Source of the DNA: JBLHKS01 sp047620505
GTDB lineage: Bacteria > Verrucomicrobiota > Verrucomicrobiia > Verrucomicrobiales > DEV007
DNA: 64,000 nucleotides
Direction: 5' to 3'
Assembly: GCA_047620505.1 (NCBI GenBank)
Contig: JBLHKS010000009.1
Location: forward strand, 1-64,000
In this document: positions 25,379-33,755 of the stretch, in pieces
How positions within the stretch are numbered: the first letter of the stretch is position 1
Layout of the letters: each line of letters begins with the position of its first letter
The notes under the pieces: generated by a model
The model's input: the letters and a program-made list of their open reading frames with translations, nothing else
Told to the model about the DNA's origin: nothing
Databases searched by the model: none
Translations under genes and position numbers: made by a program

Positions 25379-28300
25379 AGAAGACCATTTTTTTGATTCT
25401 GTCAGGACTTGGAATCCTGCCAGCAGCTGCTCAGGACGCCAGCGGCATCAAAGCCGCAAACATCGCCGGTGCCGATCTTGAATTGATGCGGAATCACGAT
25501 CCGAATGTCGAGCGTGAGCACTTCAATCTGCTTCCAGGTTACGAGGCCAATCTCTTCGCGCAGGAGCCGATGTTGGCGAATCCGATCCACATGGTCTGGG
25601 ATTCGCGCGGTCGGCTTTGGGTCGCCTGTTCTTGGGCTTACCCTCAACTTAAGCCGGGTGAAGTCGCCGACGACAAGATCATCATTCTTGAGGACACCGA
25701 CGACGATGGCGTGGCGGACAAATCGACGATTTTCGCTGACGGCCTCTACATGCCGACTGGAATCGAGTTGGCCAACGGTGGTTGTTTCGTCGCCCAAACG
25801 CCGGACGTTTTTTTCCTCAAAGACACCGATGGCGACGACGTGGCTGATGTAAAAGAATTAGCGCTGACTGGCTTCGGAATCGAGGACAGCCACCACTCGA
25901 TCAGCGCCTGGCGACGAGGGCCGGGAGGCTGGATTTATTTTCAGGAAGGGATTTTTCTCCACTCGCAGGTCGAAACTCTATATGGCGTTGTCAGGAATTA
26001 CAACGGCGGCGTCTACCAGTTCAATCCAAGGACTCAGGAGCTTCGCGTTTTCTGCTCAGGTCAGGGCGGCAACCCGTGGGGCCACGTTTTTGATCGCTGG
26101 GGTCAATCGTTCATGGTGAACAATCCGCGCGTCACCTGGCTCACGCCCTCGACCGGAAACAGCGGCCGGAAGGTTCCGCTTAATCCGCTGATCAGCACCG
26201 AAAAGCAGTGCGGTGGCGACATCGCAAGTGGCACGCATCTCGGCGACGAGCTTCGTGGTCAGCTCTTGACTTGCCGGTTTAAAAGCCGTGCGATTGTCCG
26301 CTACGATTTGGTCGACGACGACTCGGGATTCAGCGCAGCGGTTCAAAAGCCGCTGATCTCATCTCGTCACCCGAATTTCCGACCGGTCGACTGCAAAGTC
26401 GGGCCTGACGGAGCGCTCTACGTGGCCGATTGGTACAACTCGATTATTAACCACGGTCAGCACGACTTTCGCGATCCTCGCCGAGATCACGAGCACGGGC
26501 GGATCTGGCGGATCACCCATAAAACGCGGCCGCTCGCGGAAAAGCCCGATTTGGTTGGCGCGTCAACCCAGCAGCTGCTGAATCATCTCAAGAGCCCGGA
26601 AGGCTGGACCCGGCATCAGGCGCGGAAGGAATTGAGCGAGCGTGACGGCGACGAGGTGCTTCGGGAAATCGAAAAGTGGGCGGCGACAGCGACCGATGAC
26701 CACGATTTGGTCGAGGCTTTGTGGGCATGTCAGAATGTCGAGCGCGTGAGCGAAGAAATTCTGACTCGGGTCCTTGCCGCGAAGGACGGCCACGCCCGGG
26801 CAGCTGGCGCACGGGTCATCCGGTACTGGCACAACGACCTCAGCGATCCGATTTTGATGATCGCAAAACTCGCCGCTGACGATTTTCCGCGAGTCCGCCT
26901 GGAAGCGCTCTTGTCGGCTGGCTTCATTCCTCAGCCGGAGGCGTTGCCCGCCGCGTTGCACGTTCTCGATCATCCGCGAGACGGCCCAATCGACATTGCG
27001 CTGCCCCAAACCGTGGCTGCCCTCGAATCACTTTGGGTTCCAAAACTGGAGAGCGGCGAGCTTGAATTTGCGAAACCGGCGCACCGCGAATTTGCAGAGC
27101 AGGCCGCGGGAATCGGGTTCGATCGGCGCTTGGCTGAGTTTCTGAAGCAGAAAGATCCCAGCGCTTCGGATGTGGCTGAAGTTCGAAAGCGGCTCATCGG
27201 CGAAGGTACGGAAAGGCAGTTTCAAACGATCGTGAACGCACTGACGGCCAAGCGGAACGCGGCTTCGCCAAAGGCAACGGCTGCGATGCTTGAGGCGCTG
27301 CGTGAGGCGCGAAAGGATCGGGAATTCAACGCCGGGCGGAAAGTCGTCGGCCTCCGCGCCTACCTTGCAAACGAAGACGTTTCGATCGCATCTGCGGCAG
27401 CTGGAGCGTTAGGGATTTTTAAAGTTCGTCAGGCTGGGCCGGACCTGATTTCGCTGCTCAGCGATCAGCACCGCACGGCGGGTGCGAGACGAGCGGCCGC
27501 TGGTGCGCTCACTGAAATGGATCGGAGCGAATTCTTCAATCAACTCAAAGCGCTCGCGCTCGAAGGACCGATCGAAACCCGGTTTCACGCGGTTTCCGGC
27601 TTGATCAAAGCCGACGTTGTGGAAGCGGCTGGAGTAGCTCGCGTTCTGCTGGCCGAGGATCCCGGAAAGGCGGATCCGGCTGCGTTGATTCTGGATTTTG
27701 CGCAGCGTCGCCAGGGAGACTCTGCGTTGGCCGAAGCGTTGGCCGGCGCAAAAATTCATCCTGACGTGATCGCTAAAGTGGCTGAGTTTCATCGGCAGAC
27801 AGGCCGGGTTCCTCGTCGGCTAACCGGATTTTTCCAGCCGGAGACGGGCGGATCTTTGAGCGCGACTTTGCTCGAAGAAAATCGCGAAGCGCTGACGACG
27901 GCTGTGATCGAACTCGGCGATCCAGCGCGGGGTGAGCTGATTTTCCGACGCAAGAAATTGGCCTGCGCGGCCTGTCACGCGATCGGGCCAGCGGGTCCAG
28001 CGATCGGGCCGAACCTCGTCGCCGTGGGAGCAGCTGCTGGCCCGGAATACATGGTCGAATCGATCCTTGAGCCGAACACGTCGATCGCTGAGCATTTCGA
28101 AACGCGGATGTTCACCCTCGTGGATGACTCGATTCGTGTCGGCGTGATCACGAGCAAAACGGATGATGAAATCGTGGTTCTAGACTCGACTCAGGCCGGC
28201 CGCGAAATTCGGATTCCGACTGTGGAAATCAGGCGGCAGCAGACGATGCCTTCGCTGATGCCGGCGGGTCTGGCAGACCAACTTCGGGATCGGCAGGAGT

Positions 28301-28737
28301 TCCTCGACCTCTCGAATTTTCTCGCTGTGTTAGGCAAGCCGGGCCCCTACGCAAATGACGAGAGTCCTGTGATTCGAAAGTGGCGCGTCGCGGATTCGAA
28401 TGAGTCCGAGTCGGCCTGGATTCCAGCTTACAGCATGGTCAACGGCGAGCTGCCAATCGAAGATTTTCCAGCTGGCGATACGGTTTTTGCACGCGGATTC
28501 GTGAACGTGCTTTCGGCTGGCGCGATCGCGCTGAAAGTTAATCAATCGGCAGGCCTTCAGCTCTGGATCGACGACGTCGAAATTCCGGATTTGTCCGAGC
28601 CAATTCAATTGGAACCCGGCAGACGAATCTTTACCTTTCGAATCGATCATGCGCTGCGAGAGCGGGCGGGCTTGCGAGTCGAACTGGTGCCCGGGCCGAG
28701 TTCCGAAGTGCGGTTTCAGACCGAAGGCGGCTTGTGA
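25375..28737 (+). CDS. PVC-type haem-binding CxxCH protein with dehydrogenase-like propeller and HEAT repeats
   Basis: 1120 residues. After a signal peptide (about 1-19) comes the PVC 'membrane-bound dehydrogenase' propeller (about 40-390): GYEANLFAQEPMLANPIHMVWDSRGRLWVACSWAYP near 51, a repeated DTDDDGVAD type motif, and GPDGALYVADWYN near 344. HEAT-like repeats run about 400-820. The C-terminal cytochrome c module has CAACH (about 863) with a downstream Met (near SLMPAG, about 963). A last jelly-roll-like domain (about 1010-1120) may bind carbohydrate. Probably a periplasmic electron-transfer enzyme for polymer or sugar oxidation; substrate unknown. It is translationally coupled at both ends (ATGA before, GTGA after). 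Confidence 0.9.
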   Translation: MKKTIFLILSGLGILPAAAQDASGIKAANIAGADLELMRNHDPNVEREHFNLLPGYEANLFAQEPMLANPIHMVWDSRGRLWVACSWAYPQLKPGEVADDKIIILEDTDDDGVADKSTIFADGLYMPTGIELANGGCFVAQTPDVFFLKDTDGDDVADVKELALTGFGIEDSHHSISAWRRGPGGWIYFQEGIFLHSQVETLYGVVRNYNGGVYQFNPRTQELRVFCSGQGGNPWGHVFDRWGQSFMVNNPRVTWLTPSTGNSGRKVPLNPLISTEKQCGGDIASGTHLGDELRGQLLTCRFKSRAIVRYDLVDDDSGFSAAVQKPLISSRHPNFRPVDCKVGPDGALYVADWYNSIINHGQHDFRDPRRDHEHGRIWRITHKTRPLAEKPDLVGASTQQLLNHLKSPEGWTRHQARKELSERDGDEVLREIEKWAATATDDHDLVEALWACQNVERVSEEILTRVLAAKDGHARAAGARVIRYWHNDLSDPILMIAKLAADDFPRVRLEALLSAGFIPQPEALPAALHVLDHPRDGPIDIALPQTVAALESLWVPKLESGELEFAKPAHREFAEQAAGIGFDRRLAEFLKQKDPSASDVAEVRKRLIGEGTERQFQTIVNALTAKRNAASPKATAAMLEALREARKDREFNAGRKVVGLRAYLANEDVSIASAAAGALGIFKVRQAGPDLISLLSDQHRTAGARRAAAGALTEMDRSEFFNQLKALALEGPIETRFHAVSGLIKADVVEAAGVARVLLAEDPGKADPAALILDFAQRRQGDSALAEALAGAKIHPDVIAKVAEFHRQTGRVPRRLTGFFQPETGGSLSATLLEENREALTTAVIELGDPARGELIFRRKKLACAACHAIGPAGPAIGPNLVAVGAAAGPEYMVESILEPNTSIAEHFETRMFTLVDDSIRVGVITSKTDDEIVVLDSTQAGREIRIPTVEIRRQQTMPSLMPAGLADQLRDRQEFLDLSNFLAVLGKPGPYANDESPVIRKWRVADSNESESAWIPAYSMVNGELPIEDFPAGDTVFARGFVNVLSAGAIALKVNQSAGLQLWIDDVEIPDLSEPIQLEPGRRIFTFRIDHALRERAGLRVELVPGPSSEVRFQTEGGL
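26569..26580. repeat. CAGCAGCTGCTG palindrome, copy 6
   Basis: Exact copy flanked C...A in the PVC haem protein gene at the start of its HEAT region, read as QQLL. Two near copies in the same gene (25421-25431 and 28029-28039) encode AAA. Confidence 0.9.
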
Positions 28738-29378
28738 GCCCGAGGGAGATTGAACTCGCGCAGGTCCTCTGGGATTTTCACAGAATCGACGATAGTCTGG
28801 AGAAGGCCGACCTGATCGTCGGGCTTGGAAGTTACGATCTGCGCGTGGCCGAGCACGCTGCAAAGTTGCTTCGAGACGGATGGGCGAATTGGCTCGCCTT
28901 CACCGGGGCCGAGGGGAATTTCACGCGAGGCAAGTGGCCGAAATCCGAGGCGGAAATGTTCGCGGACGTCGCTCGCGGAGCCGGAGCGCCTGCGGACCAA
29001 ATTCTGGTTGAGACTCGCGCGACGAACACTGGCGAGAATGCACTTTTGACGAAGGCGATGTGCGAGGCGCGTGGAATCGCGGTCGGATCGGTCATCCTCG
29101 TCGCGAAGCCGAACATGACCCGGCGTGGGTTGGCGACCTGGCAGCTCCGTTGGCCGGAAGTCCGCGTAATTTGCAGTTCACCCGACACGCATTTTTTGAC
29201 CAGCCCAGCTGAGGGCCATTCGCCAGAAGAAGTGGTCAACGAGATCGTTGGCGATCTTCAACGGATGATCGAATACCCGAAATTGGGTTATCAGGCTGAG
29301 CAGGAAATTCCTGACAATGTCCTCAGCGCCTTCGAAGAACTCGTGTCGCTCGGATTCTCGAGCCACCTCATCAAGTAA
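28734..29378 (+). CDS. YdcF/ElyC-like (DUF218) protein
   Basis: 214 residues from a GTG that overlaps the previous stop (GTGA). DUF218 features are visible: DLIVGLGSYDLRVAEHAAKLLRDGW (about 26), LAFTGAEGNFTRG, the acidic EAEMFADVA, LVETRATNTGENALLTKA (about 95, the family's conserved Thr-x-x-Asn-x-x-Glu-Asn motif), and SVILVAKPNMTRRG. There is no signal peptide or membrane helix, so this is the soluble YdcF type rather than the membrane ElyC/SanA type. Biochemical role is not established. It ends 8 bp inside the converging glycosyltransferase gene. Confidence 0.85.
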   Translation: MSPREIELAQVLWDFHRIDDSLEKADLIVGLGSYDLRVAEHAAKLLRDGWANWLAFTGAEGNFTRGKWPKSEAEMFADVARGAGAPADQILVETRATNTGENALLTKAMCEARGIAVGSVILVAKPNMTRRGLATWQLRWPEVRVICSSPDTHFLTSPAEGHSPEEVVNEIVGDLQRMIEYPKLGYQAEQEIPDNVLSAFEELVSLGFSSHLIK

Positions 29379-30498
29379 GCCGCCCCGAAGGCACGCCCGT
29401 CGTCACTGGCGGATTCTCAAGAACGTCGAGCGTCGCGTTGACGGTCTCCTTCAAACGATAAAGCTGTGCCCAGCTGCGAATTTTCTCGCGCTCGACCTTT
29501 CGCCTCTTTGGATCGAGCCAACGTTCAATCGATTTGACTAACCCACCCACATCGGATGGCCGCTCGACCGCTTCGCCCTGTTCGCCGTGAAGCATGATCT
29601 CTGAATAGCCGTTAGCCGTGCTCGTGATGACCGGGAGGCCGTGAGCAGCTGCTTCGATGCAGGCCTTGGAGAACGGATCGTAAAACGTCGGCAAAATGAA
29701 CAGATCGGCGGCTTCGTAGTAGCGCGCGATCTCTTCGACTTCGCCCAGAAATTTCACAGGTCCGAAAGGCAGGCCGAACCGATTCCCCTTCCCGATCACG
29801 AAAAGCTTCACGCCGCGTTTGCGCAACTTCGCCGCTGCGCGAATCGCGAATTTCAGGCCCTTGCGCCGCCAGTCTTTGCCGGCGAAAAGCATCATGACGT
29901 CGGTCTCTTTCAGGCCGAGTTGCTTGCGGATTTCGGTGCGCGGATCGCCCTCAAGCGAAGGCGGTTTGTAGCCGTTGTAGACGACGCGGATCCGATCTGA
30001 GGGGATTTCGTAGTACTCCTGGATCTCATGCTTCACGAATTCCGAGTTGGCGATCACGATCGTCTTCGAACTCGGCCTGAGAAGTTCGCGCTCCAGCTTC
30101 AGCAGCTGCTGGCGGCGTGGCCGGAGGTTTCCGAGCACGTTGCGCAAAAATCCGCCGATCGTTTTCCGGCGTCGATTGAGCCAAGCCGGGTAAACGCCCT
30201 CGCTCGACCGCCAGAAATCGCAGTCCCAGACGCGCTCGAAACTCAGCAGCAAATCGCAGTTTTCGTACGGCTTCGCGTCGCGCAACGCGTTTGCGAAGCC
30301 CAACGGCCCGTTGTCGGGGAGCCTGACGATTTCGGCAACCTCGGCGGGCTCGCCAGGCCAATCATCAGTCGTGTAGAACACGGTTTCATAACCGCGTTCC
30401 TTTGCCATTTGCGCGAAGCGGCTGACGTAGCGCTGCGCGACCGGGGTGGCCGAGTTTCCACGGCGGGCCAAACCAATTCGAGAGACTTCCTTAACCAT
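29371..30498 (-). CDS. WaaG-like family 4 glycosyltransferase (LPS core type)
   Basis: GT-B fold transferase, 375 residues. N-terminal acceptor domain: SRIGLARRGNSATPVAQRYV, and CDLLLSFERVWDCDFWRSSEGVYPAWLNRR (about 80-109). C-terminal nucleotide-sugar domain: VIANSEFVKHEI (about 147), VVYNGYKPP (about 168), FAGKDWRRKGLKFAIRAAAKL (about 203), and the E-x7-E region PFSKACIEAAAHGLPVITSTANGYSEI (about 278). The acceptor-domain 'SxxRVWxCDxWR..G' pattern and 'TTANG' are those of WaaG, which adds glucose to heptose I of the LPS core. Sugar and acceptor here are not proven. Convergent with ydcF (8-bp overlap) and divergent from the DCC gene. Confidence 0.8.
   Translation of the reverse strand: MVKEVSRIGLARRGNSATPVAQRYVSRFAQMAKERGYETVFYTTDDWPGEPAEVAEIVRLPDNGPLGFANALRDAKPYENCDLLLSFERVWDCDFWRSSEGVYPAWLNRRRKTIGGFLRNVLGNLRPRRQQLLKLERELLRPSSKTIVIANSEFVKHEIQEYYEIPSDRIRVVYNGYKPPSLEGDPRTEIRKQLGLKETDVMMLFAGKDWRRKGLKFAIRAAAKLRKRGVKLFVIGKGNRFGLPFGPVKFLGEVEEIARYYEAADLFILPTFYDPFSKACIEAAAHGLPVITSTANGYSEIMLHGEQGEAVERPSDVGGLVKSIERWLDPKRRKVEREKIRSWAQLYRLKETVNATLDVLENPPVTTGVPSGRLT
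30100..30111. repeat. CAGCAGCTGCTG palindrome, copy 7
   Basis: Exact copy flanked T...G in the minus-strand WaaG-like gene, read as QQLL. Confidence 0.9.
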
Positions 30499-30562
30499 TA
30501 GCGCGGTCGATCCGTGTTACTTGCCACGTTCGGGCCATCGGGCAAGCCCGGTTTGCCTGTTT

Positions 30563-30577
30563 GACGCAATTTGCGTC
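30563..30577. promoter_or_regulatory. 15-bp perfect inverted repeat in a divergent promoter region
   Basis: GACGCAA and TTGCGTC are separated by one T. It lies 64 bp upstream of the WaaG-like gene and 19 bp upstream of the DCC GTG start, where an operator controlling either gene would sit. It overlaps a TTGACG hexamer (30561-30566) that could be a -35 for the + strand, but no good -10 follows. Confidence 0.4.
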
Positions 30578-30596
30578 CACGCCTAGCTTCGCCGCC

Positions 30597-31043
30597 GTGA
30601 GCGAAAGTGACCAGACCCAGCCGAATCCGAAGCCAAAGCACGTCGTGCTCTACGATAGCGATTGCTCGATGTGCACGTTCCAGATGAAAACTCTGACGTG
30701 GCTCGACTGGTTTCGCAAAGTGCGCTTTCTCGCGATCAAGGATCCTGAGGCCGCCGAGCTCGCACCCGATTTGGGGCGTGAGGATTTGATGGAAGCGATC
30801 CATTGCCTCGCGACCAACGGCAAAGTGCATCGCGGCGCGCGGGCGATTCGATTTCTTGGAATGCGGATGCCGTTGCTGGTTCCGATGTCGCTGATTTTGT
30901 GGTTCCCCGGTGTGATTCTGCTGGCGGAGCTGGCCTACAAATTCGTCAGCAAGCACCGTTTGTTTTTCAGCAAATTTTTCGGCTGCAAAGGCGCCTGCGC
31001 GATCATGCCTGAGCGGAAGGATTCCGTGAAGAGCGAGCCGTGA
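30597..31043 (+). CDS. Thiol-disulfide oxidoreductase, DCC family (DUF393)
   Basis: 148 residues from GTG 30597 (the frame is also open to a TTG at 30561, which sits in the inverted repeat). The family signature is VVLYDSDCSMCTFQMKTL, with the Asp-x-x-Cys-x-x-Cys 'DCC' motif (about 23-28). VRFLAIKDPEA, HCLATNGKVHRGARAIRFLG and a hydrophobic segment (VPMSLILWFPGVILLAELAYKFV, about 100-122) follow. The C-terminal GCKGACAIMPE adds two more cysteines and may bind a metal or form a disulfide. DCC proteins have a thioredoxin-like fold; substrates are unknown. Confidence 0.85.
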   Translation: MSESDQTQPNPKPKHVVLYDSDCSMCTFQMKTLTWLDWFRKVRFLAIKDPEAAELAPDLGREDLMEAIHCLATNGKVHRGARAIRFLGMRMPLLVPMSLILWFPGVILLAELAYKFVSKHRLFFSKFFGCKGACAIMPERKDSVKSEP

Positions 31044-31065
31044 GGCGTGCCAAGCGGATACGAAA

Positions 31066-31100
31066 AAGCGGCAAACCCAGCCTCGCCGGAATTGCCGCTT
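31066..31100. terminator. Rho-independent terminator
   Basis: AAGCGGCAA (31066-31074) pairs exactly with TTGCCGCTT (31092-31100) across a 17-nt loop. On the minus strand the stem is followed by a T-run (complement of 31062-31067), right after the small lipoprotein gene at 31124. It can also end the DCC transcript, though less well. Confidence 0.75.
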
Positions 31101-31123
31101 GAGTCGTTTCTTTCGAAAGTCGA

Positions 31124-31240
31124 TTACTTGCCGTATTCGACGTAGCCAGGCTCAGGAGCCGGAGCTCCTTTTTTCGCGCAAGCGCCAAGAGTGAAAGCGA
31201 AAGCGGCGACGGCAATAACAAGAAGTTTGGCAAATTTCAT
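31124..31240 (-). CDS. Tiny lipoprotein A (38 aa)
   Basis: Short gene: MKFAKLLVIAVAAFAFTLG, then the lipobox Cys in LGACAKK (Cys about 21), a Pro/Ala-rich spacer (GAPAPEP) and a C-terminal GYVEYGK before TAA. The mature lipidated peptide would be only about 18 residues. It is clearly paralogous to the 41-residue gene 114 bp upstream: the same signal-peptide pattern, the same Cys-Ala-Lys after cleavage and the same C-terminal GYVE-x-GK. Conservation of both ends with a variable middle supports a real protein. Possible roles are a membrane-anchored peptide or small subunit; function unknown. Confidence 0.72.
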   Translation of the reverse strand: MKFAKLLVIAVAAFAFTLGACAKKGAPAPEPGYVEYGK

Positions 31241-31276
31241 TTTTTGATTCGGTATAGATTCGTTGTGAGTAAGATT

Positions 31277-31296
31277 GCTCCTCGGAATTGAGGAGC
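31277..31296. other. Hairpin between two tandem small lipoprotein genes
   Basis: GCTCCTC (31277-31283) pairs perfectly with GAGGAGC (31290-31296) across a 6-nt loop. There is no T-run on either side, so it may be an RNA-stability element, attenuator or weak terminator between genes B and A rather than a classical terminator. Confidence 0.45.
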
Positions 31297-31354
31297 GTCA
31301 AAGCTGAACTGAAATAGTGGGCGACGCAACTTACATCCCCGTAATGGAAGGAGA

Positions 31355-31480
31355 CTACTTTCCTTGCTCAACGTAACCTGGCATTGCTCCGTCATGCGTG
31401 GTCAGACGATTCTTGGCACAGGATCCGAGGGTGAAGGCGATCGCGGCGACGGCTAGAACAATCAGCTTTGCGAATTTCAT
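31355..31480 (-). CDS. Tiny lipoprotein B (41 aa)
   Basis: MKFAKLIVLAVAAIAFTLG is followed by SCAKN (lipobox Cys about 21), a variable NRLTTHDGAM segment and the shared C-terminus PGYVEQGK before TAG. It pairs with tiny lipoprotein A as a tandem duplication. Start ATG (complement of 31478-31480) gives the only reading frame with a signal peptide. It is divergent from the rfbD-like gene, with about 140 bp between the two starts. Confidence 0.72.
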   Translation of the reverse strand: MKFAKLIVLAVAAIAFTLGSCAKNRLTTHDGAMPGYVEQGK

Positions 31481-31623
31481 GGGGTCTTGGTAATTTGGTT
31501 GTTGGATTTTGTTTTCCTGAATTGGAAACGCCGCATTTTGAACCGCTTCGGAAAGCTTGCAAGCCGAAATGCTAAATTTTCAGCATTTGATTCACGAACC
31601 AACCTGCGCCACCATCGGCGCGA

Positions 31624-32529
31624 ATGGATAAACGAATCGTCATCACCGGGGCCGACGGCCTGCTCGGCAAACTCTGCATCAAGCATTTTCAGAGCCAGCA
31701 GGGATGCGAAGTCGTTCAAATGCGGCGCAAGACGATCAACCTCGCCGATGAAAAACACATCCGCCGCGCCATGGCCAAAGCCGGTGACTACGACGTGATC
31801 ATCAACTGTGCCGCGATGACGAATGTCGACGGCTGCGAGGACGATCCGGAGGCCGCTCATCAGATCAACGGCGACGCTGTCGGCGTGCTCGGCGAGATCG
31901 CAGCAGAGGACGGCGCGCAGGTGATTCACATCAGCACGGATTACGTTTTCGACGGCGAAAAGGACGGTCCCTACACAGAGGACGACGAAACGAACCCGAT
32001 CAGCGTCTACGGCGCGTCGAAACTCGCCGGTGAGCAGCTGCTGTTCGAATCCTTCCCGGATCACCTCGTCGTCCGCGTCGCCTGGCTCTACGGTCCGGGC
32101 AAACAGGGCTTCCCCGAATGGGTGATTCGTCAGGCGCTTGAAAAGGACGAGCTTAGTATCGTCAGCGACAAGTCGGGCTCACCGACTTACGCGCCGGATC
32201 TGCTTCAGGCGCTCGAGTCTTTCGTGTTCTGTGAGGAGCCTTACTATGGAGTTGTCCACTTCAGTAATTCAGGCGAGTGCAGCTGGCTGGAATGGGCTCA
32301 GCACTGCATCGACTGCGCTGCGGATGCGGGATTGCCGATCAAAGCGAAGAAGCTCGGCGAGCAGAGCATGGCAGATCTCGCCAAACTCGCGAATTGGAAG
32401 GCCAAGCGACCGCAGAATTCCGTTTTCTCAACCGAGAAATTCACCACCGCGACCGGCCAGACGCCACGCGATTGGAAAGAGGCCGTGGCGGAGTACGTGA
32501 CCGAGCACCTGGCGACGGAGCTGGCGTGA
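31624..32529 (+). CDS. rfbD: dTDP-4-dehydrorhamnose reductase (RmlD/RfbD)-like
   Basis: Final step of dTDP-L-rhamnose synthesis: NADPH reduction of dTDP-4-dehydrorhamnose. 301 residues, usual length. Visible are the Rossmann motif VITGADGLLGKLC (about 5-17), INCAAMTNVDGCEDDPEAAHQIN (about 59-81), the Ser/Thr of ISTDYVFDG (about 104), the catalytic Tyr-x-x-x-Lys in SVYGASKLAGEQLL (about 127) and PTYAPDLLQALE (about 191). No other rml gene is adjacent. The related NAD-dependent epimerase-like reductases cannot be excluded entirely. A near-perfect palindrome (32033-32043) encodes EQLL. Confidence 0.85.
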   Translation: MDKRIVITGADGLLGKLCIKHFQSQQGCEVVQMRRKTINLADEKHIRRAMAKAGDYDVIINCAAMTNVDGCEDDPEAAHQINGDAVGVLGEIAAEDGAQVIHISTDYVFDGEKDGPYTEDDETNPISVYGASKLAGEQLLFESFPDHLVVRVAWLYGPGKQGFPEWVIRQALEKDELSIVSDKSGSPTYAPDLLQALESFVFCEEPYYGVVHFSNSGECSWLEWAQHCIDCAADAGLPIKAKKLGEQSMADLAKLANWKAKRPQNSVFSTEKFTTATGQTPRDWKEAVAEYVTEHLATELA

Positions 32530-32596
32530 CAGATTGGAGTGGGCGAGAGCGCGGTGAAAAGCGGGCCGCCAAATTTCGCCCACGACGAGTGCCTAT

Positions 32597-32608
32597 CAGC
32601 AGCTGCTG
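32597..32608. repeat. CAGCAGCTGCTG palindrome, copy 8 (intergenic)
   Basis: Exact copy flanked T...G in the 88-bp gap between the convergent rfbD-like and LpxR-like genes, 9 bp beyond the LpxR stop. It is non-coding on either strand. Confidence 0.9.
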
Positions 32609-32617
32609 GGCGGCAAG

Positions 32618-33694
32618 TCACCACCGCCATTCGCAGCCGACCCGAAACTGACCATACTGGTGGATGCCTTCCTGACCATCAAACTCGTCTGAGCGCATCA
32701 CTTGCATGTAGGAAATGTTGAATGACTTGATCCGGGCCATCACCCCGACCTCCGCATGCCATATGAAAGGTTCAGTATCGACGGTGTGCACGCTGTCGCC
32801 GAAGATCGGGCCTTCGAGAAATGTGTTCCAAGCGACGCCACGCCCCTCGATCGAGCCGAACACCGCAATCGACAGGTCTTTCGGATCTGGATCTTGGGTG
32901 CCCAACGGACCTGAGTAGCCGAGCCGTCGCGACGTGGCCCCCTGAGTATGATTGAGGCCGATCGCACCACCGAGCCCGAGCCCTCCATGAACGTGAACCG
33001 AGCCCGCCCGCAAGTTGAGAAACGGCTCAACATCGATGGAAAACACCGCATCCTTTTCGCCGAGCACTCTCAGGCTGTGACTCTGGAAATAGTTCAGGTC
33101 GAAGACCACTTCATTGCTGATCTGATGGTCCCAACCGAGCGTGTCCCCCGAGCCGATTTGGTCGTGAATCCAGTTCTGCAGACCGTCGCCCTGCGCCCAT
33201 GGCCCAATCACACCGAGATTGAGTTCGAGGCTGGTGTAGTCACGGACGTCCAATTTGAAAATTCCGGTCTCCCAATCGTTGACTTCCGCATAACGTAGGC
33301 CGCCGTAAAGCCAGGCTGCGTAAGGCCGATCGTTAATCTGAAGCAGCGACGTCGAAGTGTCCCGCGGCGTGTACATGTTGTGGCCGATGTGGCCGGTCAG
33401 ATAGATTTGGTTGCTCTGTTTGAAGAGCGGCTCGAATTTGTTCAATGGCCATTTTGCTGAATCGAGATTGGCCGGTTTGCCCATCGTGAACTCGAGTCGA
33501 ATACCGTTTGTGTAGTGCTTGTCTGACGCGCCAGTCAGCAAAAACGCGTCGTTCTCCCAGATAAGATTCAATGCGCCAACCGTACGAGGATCTTTCAGCT
33601 GCGGAGCCGGAGCAGGCGTTCCTGCTTTCGCCGAAACGAGTGTCGAAAAATAGGCTAAGACAATGAGGCAGTAACGAACGAGTGCGGGTTTCAT
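32618..33694 (-). CDS. LpxR-family outer-membrane lipid A deacylase-like protein (DUF2219)
   Basis: LpxR removes the 3'-acyloxyacyl group of lipid A in the outer membrane. Start ATG at complement 33692-33694 gives a signal peptide (MKPALVRYCLIVLAYFSTLVSA); the frame extends 12 codons further without merit. Family motifs: LNLIWENDAFLLTGASDKHYTNGIRLEF (about 42-69, with the active-site Asn-Asp and Tyr-Thr-Asn-Gly), GHNMYTPRDTS (about 106), NDRPYAAWLYGGLRY (about 121), the His of WDHQISNE (about 188) and the beta-barrel end in ...FRVGCEWRW with a terminal aromatic. 358 residues. Fits a diderm with lipid A and nearby LPS genes. Confidence 0.85.
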   Translation of the reverse strand: MKPALVRYCLIVLAYFSTLVSAKAGTPAPAPQLKDPRTVGALNLIWENDAFLLTGASDKHYTNGIRLEFTMGKPANLDSAKWPLNKFEPLFKQSNQIYLTGHIGHNMYTPRDTSTSLLQINDRPYAAWLYGGLRYAEVNDWETGIFKLDVRDYTSLELNLGVIGPWAQGDGLQNWIHDQIGSGDTLGWDHQISNEVVFDLNYFQSHSLRVLGEKDAVFSIDVEPFLNLRAGSVHVHGGLGLGGAIGLNHTQGATSRRLGYSGPLGTQDPDPKDLSIAVFGSIEGRGVAWNTFLEGPIFGDSVHTVDTEPFIWHAEVGVMARIKSFNISYMQVMRSDEFDGQEGIHQYGQFRVGCEWRW

Positions 33695-33755
33695 AAACTC
33701 GATTCTGGTTAGCCTGGCCAATGCAGTCAAGCCAATTCGTCAGCACCTGCTGGCT

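Noticed and set aside
30561..30596. TTG at 30561 as the start of the DCC-family gene
   Set aside because: It lies inside a perfect inverted repeat and adds 12 residues with no family match; GTG 30597 fits better.
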